From Caldimonas brevitalea (GTDB taxonomy: Bacteria; Pseudomonadota; Gammaproteobacteria; Burkholderiales; Burkholderiaceae_C), in assembly GCF_001017435.1 (NCBI RefSeq), contig NZ_CP011371.1:3968001-4032000 (forward strand): a stretch of 64,000 nucleotides of DNA, written 5' to 3'. The notes under the pieces were generated by a model. The model did no database searches, was not told the origin of the DNA, and saw only the letters and a program-made list of their open reading frames with translations. The position numbers and the translations under genes are program-made. Below, one piece after another: positions 24,601-33,600 of this stretch (positions are counted from its first letter, which is position 1; every line of letters starts with the position of its first letter).

Positions 24601-27600
24601 CTGCAGCAGCTCGCCGACGGTGGGCTGGCCGCTCAGGTCGGCCCGCAGCGCCAGCGTGTTGACGAAGAAGCCGATCAGCCCTTCCACCTCGGTGCGCGGA
24701 CGGTTGGCCACGGGAGCACCGATCACCAGGTCCTGCTGACCGCTCAATCGCGACAGCAGCGTCGCCCAGCCAGCGTACAGCACCATGTACAGCGTGGCGT
24801 CGCAGCGCTTGGCCAACACCTTCAGCTGGGCTGTCAGCTCTCGCCCGAGCGTCAGCGCCACACTGGCGCCGGCAAAACTTTGCAGCGCCGGCCGCGGGCG
24901 GTCGGTCGGCAACTCGAGCAGCGCTGGCGCCTGGCTCAACTGCCGCTGCCAATAGGCCAGCTGGCTTTGCAGCCTCTCGCCCTGCAGCCAGCGCCGCTGC
25001 CACACGGCATAGTCGGCGTACTGGATCGGCAAAGGCGCCAGCGGCTGGGCGCGGCCCTCACGGAATGCCGCATACAGCGCTCCCAGCTCGCGCACCAACA
25101 CCCCCATCGACCAGCCGTCCGAGACGATGTGGTGCATCGTGACGAGCAAGACGTGTTCGTCCGCGCTCACCCGGACCAGGCGGCCCCGGATCAGCGGACC
25201 CTGGCTCAGGTCGAACGGCGCTTGCGCCTCTTCGGCGGCAATGCGCCGCAGGTCCTCTTCGGAGCCACCCGCCAGATCGATCAGTTGCAGGTCGAAGCCG
25301 GCCGGCTCGACGATCACCTGCACCGCCTCGCCGTCCACCGTCGCGAACACCGTGCGCAGCGCCTCATGCCGCGCCACCAGCGTGTCCAGCGCCGCACGCA
25401 GCGCCGCCCGGTCCAGCTCACCGCGCAGGCGCAGGGCGGCCGGCAGGTTGTACACCCCGACGGCACCGTCCAGCCGGTCCAAGAACCACAAACGTTGTTG
25501 TGCCCACGACAGCGGCAAGGGCCGGCTGCGATCGGCTCGCCCGATCGCCCCATCCTCGCTGAGCGCCGTCGCCTCCAGGCGTTGCGCCAGGCCCTGGACC
25601 GTCGGCGCATCGAACAGCGCCTTCAGCGCCACCTCCCGGCCCAGCACTTGGCGGATGCGCGCCATCAGTTGCACCGCCAGCAGCGAATGCCCGCCGAGGT
25701 CGAAGAAATGGTCATGGCGTCCGACCCGCTCGACCCGCAGGATGTCCTGCCAGACCGCCGCCAGCGCCTGCTCGGTGCCGCCCACCGGGGCCTCGTACTG
25801 CTGCGCCTGCAGCGCGCCGAAGTCCGGCGCCGGCAGCGCGCGCCGGTCGAGCTTGCCGTTGGGGGTCAGCGGCAGACGCTCCAGCACCACAAAGGCGCTC
25901 GGCACCATGTAGTCCGGCAGCCCCGCCTTCAGGTGCGCACGCAGGTCCTCGAGCGCGAGCGTCTCTTGTGCCGTCGCCGCCGTCACATAGGCCACCAGCC
26001 GCGTGTCGCCCGGCACGTCCTTGCGCGCCAACACCGCCGCGTCCTTGACCTGAGGATGGCTGCCCAGGCGCGCTTCGATCTCGCCCAGCTCGACGCGGAA
26101 GCCCCGGATCTTCACCTGATGGTCGTTGCGCCCCAGGTACTCGATCTGGCCGTCGGCCCGCCAGCGCCCCAAGTCGCCGGTCTTGTACATCCGTGCATTG
26201 GGCTCGTCGCTGAACGGATCGGCGCTGAATCGCTCGGCCGTCAGTTCCGGTCGATGGAGATAACCACGGGCCACGGCGAGACCGCCGATGTAGATCTCGC
26301 CCGGCACCCCGATCGGCACCGGTTGGCGCCGACCATCCAGGAGGTAGATGCGCGCGTTGCCGATCGGCCGGCCGATGTCAGGCAGCTCCGGCCAGGTGTG
26401 GGCCGCGCCGTCCAAGGTCAAGGCCGTGACCACGTGGCTTTCCGTCGGGCCATAGTGGTTGTGCAGGCGGCACCCCGGCAAGTGCTTGAACAGGCTGGCA
26501 ATGGCAGGCGTGATGCGCAACTGCTCGCCGGCGGTGACCACGTCTTCCAAACACGGCAACGCCGGCAGCTCCACCGCCACGGCTTCAGCCAGGTGATGCA
26601 GTGCGACGAAGGGCAGGAACACCCGTTGGACACCTTCTTCACGCAGCAGCCGCACCAGGGCTGGCGGATCTCGTCGCGTCGCCTCGTCGGTCAGGATCAA
26701 GGTGCCGCCGGTCGACCAGGTGGCGAAGGTCTCCTGGAATGCGACGTCGAAGCCCAGGGCCGCGAACTGCAGCGTCCGCTGCGGCCGACGGAAACGAGCA
26801 TCCCCGCGGTGCCATTCGAGCAGGTTCACCAGCGCCCGATGGGGCATGGCCACGCCCTTGGGCACGCCCGTCGAGCCGGAGGTGTAGATCACGTAGGCCA
26901 GATGGTGGGGCGCGAGGCCGATGGCTTGCGGATTTGGGTTGCCCGGGTCCCGCTGTGCAATGACTTCCCAGTCGGCGTCGAGCGAGACGACCCGGGCCGT
27001 CGTGGCCAAGCGGGCCCGCAACCGTTCCTGCGTGAGCACCACCGGCGGCGCCGCGTCCTGCAACATCTGCTGCAAACGCTCGCCCGGGTACGCCGGGTCC
27101 AGCGGCACGTAGGCGCCGCCGGCTTTCAGGATGCCCAGCAGGCCCACCGCCATTTCGAGCGAACGCTCGACGCAGATCGCCACCGGCTGGTCGGGGCCGA
27201 CGCCGAGCGTACGCAAATGGGCGGCCAGCTGGTTGGCGCGCGCGTTCAGCTCGGCATAGCGCAGGCGCCGCCCCTCGTACACCACCGCCACCGCGTCCGG
27301 AGTGCGGCGCACCTGTGCCTCGAACAGCTCATGCACCGTCAGGTGCTGCGGATATGGCTGTGTCGTGGCGTTGAACGCCTGCAGCACTTGCTGCCGCTCC
27401 GTGGCCGGCAGGATCGGCAGCGCCAGCACCTGCGTTTGCGGCGCTGCCTCGAGGGCTTGCGCCAGGCTTTCGAGCGCCCTATGCATGAGGCCCGTGACGC
27501 GAGCGGCCTGAACCCGGTCGTCCACCTGCGCGCCGATCAGGAAACCGTCGCCCACGTCGTCGACCATCAGCGAGAACGGGTAGTTGGTGCGCTCCTGCGT

Positions 27601-30600
27601 CGCCAGCAGCTCGACGCCCAGATCGAGCGCCGCCTGGCGGCCCCCGCTGCTGTGGCGGTAGTTGAGCATCGTGGTGAACAAGGGTGCGCCGCCGCCGAGC
27701 GCGCTGCAGTTCTGTGCCAGCGCCAGCGAGGCTTGCTCGTGTCCGAGCAGCTGCCTCAGTTCGCGCTGTGCCTGCTGCACGACCTCACCGACGGCCACAT
27801 CGTTGAGCTGCAGCCGCAACGGCAGGGTGTTGATGAACATGCCGAGGGCGCGGTCGGAGCCGGCCACCCCCTGCAAGCGCCCGAGCAGCACGGTGCCGAA
27901 GACCACGTCGTCGCGCCCGCTGCAGTGCGCCACCACCATCGCCCAGGCCACGTGGAACAGCGTCGCCGCGCTCACGCCCAGGCGTTGTGCGAGGCCGCGC
28001 AGCCGCTGGCCCAGCTCGGCCTCCACCTCGCGGCGGGCTTCGTCGATGTGCTGCCCGCCGCCCCGCACGTCGAGCAGCCCGAACGGTGCCGTGGGTTCCC
28101 CCACGTCACCCAGCTTGGCGCGGAAGAAGGTTTCGGCATCGCTCTTTTGCGCCTGCATCAAGGCCTGCGCCACGAAGCCTCGGTAAGGCACCGGCTCGGG
28201 CAGAGATTGGGTTTCGCCGCGCAGATGGGCCGCCACTTCCTGCAGCACGATGTCCAGCGACACGTGGTCGTGAACGATGTGATGCAGCTGCAGCAGCATC
28301 AGCCACCGGCCGCGGCTTTCGTCGGCGGCCACGTCCAGGCGCACCAGCGGAGCCTGCTGCAAGTCGATCGCCAGCTCGGCGTTCTGCAATCGGGCCTGGA
28401 GCCGGGCGTAGGCATCCTCGCCTGGCGCCAGCTCCAGCGGCTGCAGCGTCAGTTCGGCGTGCCGCCATACCACCTGCACGGGCCGGGGCTGCCCCTTCCA
28501 CACCACCGCGGTGCGCAGCACGTCGTGCCGGTCGATCACCTGCTGCAATGCCTGTGCAAACCGCTCCAAACGCTCGCGCGTTTCGAACGCCAGCAGCGCG
28601 GGCAGCACGTAGACGTCGCGCTGCTCGTTGAGCATGTGGTGGAACAGTATGCCTTCCTGCAATGGCGCCAACGGGTAGATGTCTTGCACATTGCAGGCGC
28701 CGCCGGGCACGTGGGCCACGATGGCGTCGATCTGCGCCGGGTCCAGCTCGACCAGCGTCAACATCTCCGGGGTGATGCGGTCGCACTCCGGGGGGATCAG
28801 ACAAGGTGCCACGCCCGGGCTGGGCGCGGCGGTCCGGCTCAGGCCGGCGGCCAGCTCTGCCAGTGTGGGGTGGGCGAAGATGCTCGCCACATCGGCCTGC
28901 CATCCCGCCTCTCGCAGCCGTTCGATCAACTGCACCGCCAGCAGCGAGTGCCCGCCCAGCTCGAAGAAGTTGTCGTGCCGCCCGGCACGATCGATGTGCA
29001 AGATGTCCTGCCAGATCCGCGCCAGTGCCTGCTCGGCGTCACCCAGGGGGGCTTCGTACGCGCGCGCTGTCAGCGCGCTCAGCTGCGGCGCCGGCAAGGC
29101 GCTCCGGTCGACTTTGCCGTTGGGGGTCAGCGGCAAGCGCTCCAGCACCACGAACGCGCTCGGCACCATGTACTCGGGCAGCGCCGCCTTGACCTGCGCA
29201 CGCAGGTCGTCGACCTCGGGTGCACCCTGCGCTGCTGCCGTCACGTAGGCGACCAAGCGCTTGTCGCCGGGCATGTCTTCACGCGCCATCACCATCGCCT
29301 CGTCGACTTGGGGATGGGCACGCAGCAGTGTTTCGATCTCGCCGGGCTCGATGCGGTAGCCGCGGATCTTCACCTGGCGGTCGTTGCGACCCAGGTAGTC
29401 GATCCGGCCGTCCGCCCGCCAACGCCCCAAATCGCCGGTCTTGTACAGCCGCGCGTTCGGGCCGTCGCCGAACGGGTCCGCGATGAACCGCTCGGCCGTC
29501 AGCTCCGGCCGGTTCAGGTAGCCGCGCGCCACGCCGGCCCCGCCGATGTAGATTTCCCCGGCGACGCCGATCGGCACCGGCCGTCTCGAGGTGTCGAGGA
29601 TGTAGATCTGCGTGTTCGCGATGGGGCGCCCGATGGGCGGCAGGCCCTCGCCTCGCGGATCGCACAGATGGAGTGTCGCGCACACCGTCGTTTCGGTCGG
29701 CCCGTAGGCGTTGAAGAAACGCCGCCCCTGGCTCCAATGCCGCGCCAAGGCGCCCGGGCAGGCTTCGCCGGCGACCACCAGCGTGCTCAGGTCGTCGAGT
29801 GCCGCGTCGTGCGGCAATGCGCCCACGGCGACCGGCGGCAAGGTGGCATGGGTGATCTGCTCGCCGCGCAGCGTGCGCAGCAGGGGTTCCCCCGGCAGGA
29901 GTTGTTCGGGCGATGCCAGATGCAAACTGGCGCCGCTGGCCCACGCCATCGTGCACTCCCAGGCGCAGGCGTCGAAGCTCGCCGACGCGAACTGCAGCAC
30001 CCGGCTGCCCTCGCCGACACCGAAGGCCTGGATCTGCAGGGTCGCCAGGTTGCACAGTCCGCGGTGTTCGACCATCACACCCTTGGGCGCGCCGGTCGAG
30101 CCCGAGGTGTAGATCACGTAAGCGAGATGGTGGGGTTCGAGGCCGATGGCCGTTGCCGCAAGGTTGCCGTCGTCGTGCCCGGCGATGAGGGGAGCGTCCT
30201 GATCCAGCAGGACCACCTGCGCGGTGGTTGTTGCCACTGTGGCGCGCAGCCGCGCCTGCGTGAGCACCACGCGCGGGGATGCGTCCTGCAGCATGTACTG
30301 CAGGCGCTCCCTTGGATAAGTCGGGTCCAGCGGCACATAGGCGCCGCCGGCCTTCAAAATGCCCAGCAGACCCACGGCCAGGTCCAGTGATCGTTCGACG
30401 CAAATCGCCACCAGCGTGTCGGGGCCGATGCCCCGCTCGCGCAGGTGCCGCGCCAGCTGGTTCGATCGGGCGTTCAGCTCGGCATACGTCAGGCGCTGGC
30501 CCTCGAACACCGCGGCCGTTGCCTCCGGGCAGCGCCGCACCTGCGCTTCGAACAGCTCGTGGAACAGACTGTCATGGGGGTAAGGCTGCGCGGTCGTGTT

Positions 30601-33600
30601 GAACATCTGCAGCACCTGCCGGCGTTCCTCGCTGCCCAGCAGGTCCAGCTCGCGGATCGGGCGCTCGAGGTCTTGCACCATCGCGCCTAGCACCGCCTTG
30701 AAATAGCCCGCCCAACGCTCGACCGTCGAGGGATCGAACAAGGCCGTGGCGTATTCGAGCGTGCCCGAGAGTTCGTCGCCCACCTCCCGCAGCGAGAGCG
30801 TCAGGTCGACCTGTGCGCTCGTGCGCGGCACTTCCTGGGGCGTGAGGGTCAGCCCGGGCAGCACCAGCTCGCCCTGCGGCGTGTTCTGCAGCACCAGCAT
30901 CACCTGAAAGAGCGGGCTGTGGCTCAGGCTGCGCGGGGGCTTCACCGCCTCCACCACCTGCTCGAACGGCACGTCCTGGTGGGCGTAGGCCTGCAGCGTC
31001 GTCGTCCTGACGCGCCGCAGCAGCTCGCCGACGCTGGGCTTGCCACTCAAATCGGCTCGCAGCGCCAGCGTGTTGACGAAGAAGCCGATCAGCCCTTCGA
31101 CCTCGGTGCGCTGGCGGTTCGCCACCGGGGCGCCGATCACCACGTCTTGCTGCCCGCTCAGCTTCGACAGCACCGTCGCCCAGCCGGCGTACAGCACCAT
31201 GTACAGCGTTGCGTCGCAACGTTTGGCCAGCGCCTTCAGCTGTGCCGTCAGCGGTGCTCCCAAGGTCAGCTCCACGCTGGCGCCAGCATGGCTTTGCACG
31301 GCCGGTCGCGGACGGTCGGTGGGCAGCTCGAGCAGCGCCGGCGCCTCGCTCAGCTGCTGCTGCCAGTAGCCGAGCTGCGCTTGCAGCGTCTCGCCCTGCA
31401 GCCAGCGCCGCTGCCACACCGCATAGTCGGCGTACTGGATCGGCAAAGGTGCCAGCGGCTGGGCGCGGCCCTCGCGGAAGGCTGCATACAGCGCTCCCAG
31501 CTCGCGCACCAGCACCCCGATCGACCAGCCGTCCGAGACGATGTGGTGCATCGTCACCAGCAGCACATGTTCGTCAGGGTTGACGCAGAGCAGCCGCCCG
31601 CGGATCAAGGGACCCTGGCCGAGATCGAACGGTGCCTGAGCCTCCTCCGCCACAATGGCGGCGAGTTCGTGTTCGGACTTGCCCCCGAGGTCGAGCACCT
31701 GCAGCGGGAAGCCGGCTGGCTCGGTGACCACCTGCACGGCCTCGCCGTCCACGGTTGCGAACACGGTGCGCAAGGCTTCATGCCGCGCCACCACGGTGTC
31801 GAGCGCGGCCTGCAGTGCCGCCCGGTCCAGCTGGCCGTGCAGGCGCAGCGCGGCCGGCATGTGATAGGCCGCCCCGATGCCCTCCAGTCGGTTCAGGAAC
31901 CACAGCCGCTGCTGAGCCCATGACAAAGGCAAAGTGCCACTGCGGTCCGCGGGCTCGATGTCCTGGCCCTGTGCCACCGGCGCGCCGCCCAGCTTCCGAG
32001 CCAGTCCGCGTACCGTGGGTGCTTCGAACAGATCGTGCAGCGCCACCTCGCGGTCGAGCGCCTGCCGCATGCGAGAGATCAGCTGCACGGCCAGCAAGGA
32101 ATGCCCACCGAGCTCGAAGAAGTTGTCGTGCCGTCCGACCCGCTCGACCTGCAGGATGTCCTGCCAGATCGCCGCCAGCGTTTGCTCGGTGTCGCCCACC
32201 GGCGCCTCGTACTGCTGCGCCTGCAGTAAGCTCGCATCGGGCGCCGGCAGCGCACGCCGGTCCACCTTGCCGTTGAGTGTCAGCGGCAGGCGCTCCAGCA
32301 CCACGAAGGCGCTGGGCACCATGTAGTCCGGCAGTGTTGCCTTCACGTGCTCACGCAGCGCCTCCGCTTGCGTTGCCTGCGCGCCGGTGTAGTACGCCAC
32401 CAGCCGCTTGTCACCCGGCACGTCCTCGCGCGCCAGCACCACCACGTCCTGGACCTGCGGGTGTACGCTCAAGCGCGCCTCGATCTCGCCCAGCTCGATG
32501 CGGAAGCCCCGGATCTTCACCTGCTGGTCGTTGCGCCCCAGGTACTCGATGTTGCCGTCCGAGCGCCAGCGCCCCAGGTCACCGGTCTTGTACAGCCGCG
32601 CGTGCGGCTCGCCGCTGAACGGGTCGTCGATGAACCGCTCGGCTGTCAGCTCAGGCCGGTTCAGGTAGCCGCACGCCACCCCGGCGCCGCCGATGTAGAT
32701 TTCCCCCGGCGCCCCGATCGGCACCGGCTGACGCTGCTCGTCGAGCAGGTAGACCTGCGTGTCGGCGATCGGCCGTCCGATCGGGATGCCGGTCGCGTCT
32801 GCCGCCACCGCCTCGATGGGGTAGGTCGTCGCAAAGGTGGTCGTCTCGGTCGGCCCGTAGCCGTTGAGCAATCGCTGCGGTGCACTCTCGCCCAGCACCC
32901 GCGCGATCGTGCGGGCGTCCAATGCGTCCCCGCCCACCAGCAAGCACTTGAGCTGCCGGAACACGCTGCCGAGTGCCTGCGCGTACTGGTTGAACAGGCC
33001 CACCGTCAGCCACAGCACGTTCACCCGCTGGCGCAGCAGCTCCTGGGCCAAGCGCTGCGGGTCGAGCACGTCCTCCTGGGCCACGATCACCACCCGGGCT
33101 CCGTTGGCCAGGGCACCCCAGATCTCGAAGGTCGAGGCGTCGAAGGCGGGGTTGCTGCAGTGGCCCAGGGTGTCGTCGGGCCCGATCTCGGCATAGCCGT
33201 TGGCCACCACCAGGCGGTGGATCGCACGGTGGGGCACCACCACCCCCTTGGGTTGGCCGGTCGAGCCGGACGTGTACATCACATAGGCCGGGCTGCCGGC
33301 GGCCTGCACCACCGTCGGGTTGTCGGCCGGGCCGTGGCTGAGCAGGTCCTCGTCCAGCACGGTCCAGCGCACCGGCGCTCGGCAGACCGCCTGGGTAGTG
33401 GCGATCGCCCGTTCGGCGCGGCAGTCGTCGATCATGAACTGCTGCCGCTCGAGCGGGAACTGCGGGTCCACGGGGACGTAGGCGGCGCCGCACTTGAGCA
33501 CCGCCAGCTGCGCGATCACCATCTCGGTGCTGCGCGCCATCACGATGGGGATCAGCTCGCCGGGCCGGGTGCCTTGCCGGATCAGGTGATGTGCCAGCCG

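Noticed and set aside
24031..30390. Very long open frames on the plus strand opposite the NRPS genes (for example 24031-30390, 36767-43078, 10399-15684)
   Set aside because: They are antisense shadows of GC-rich NRPS codons; their translations are rich in Gln, Arg, His and Leu, repeat with the module repeats and show no domains.
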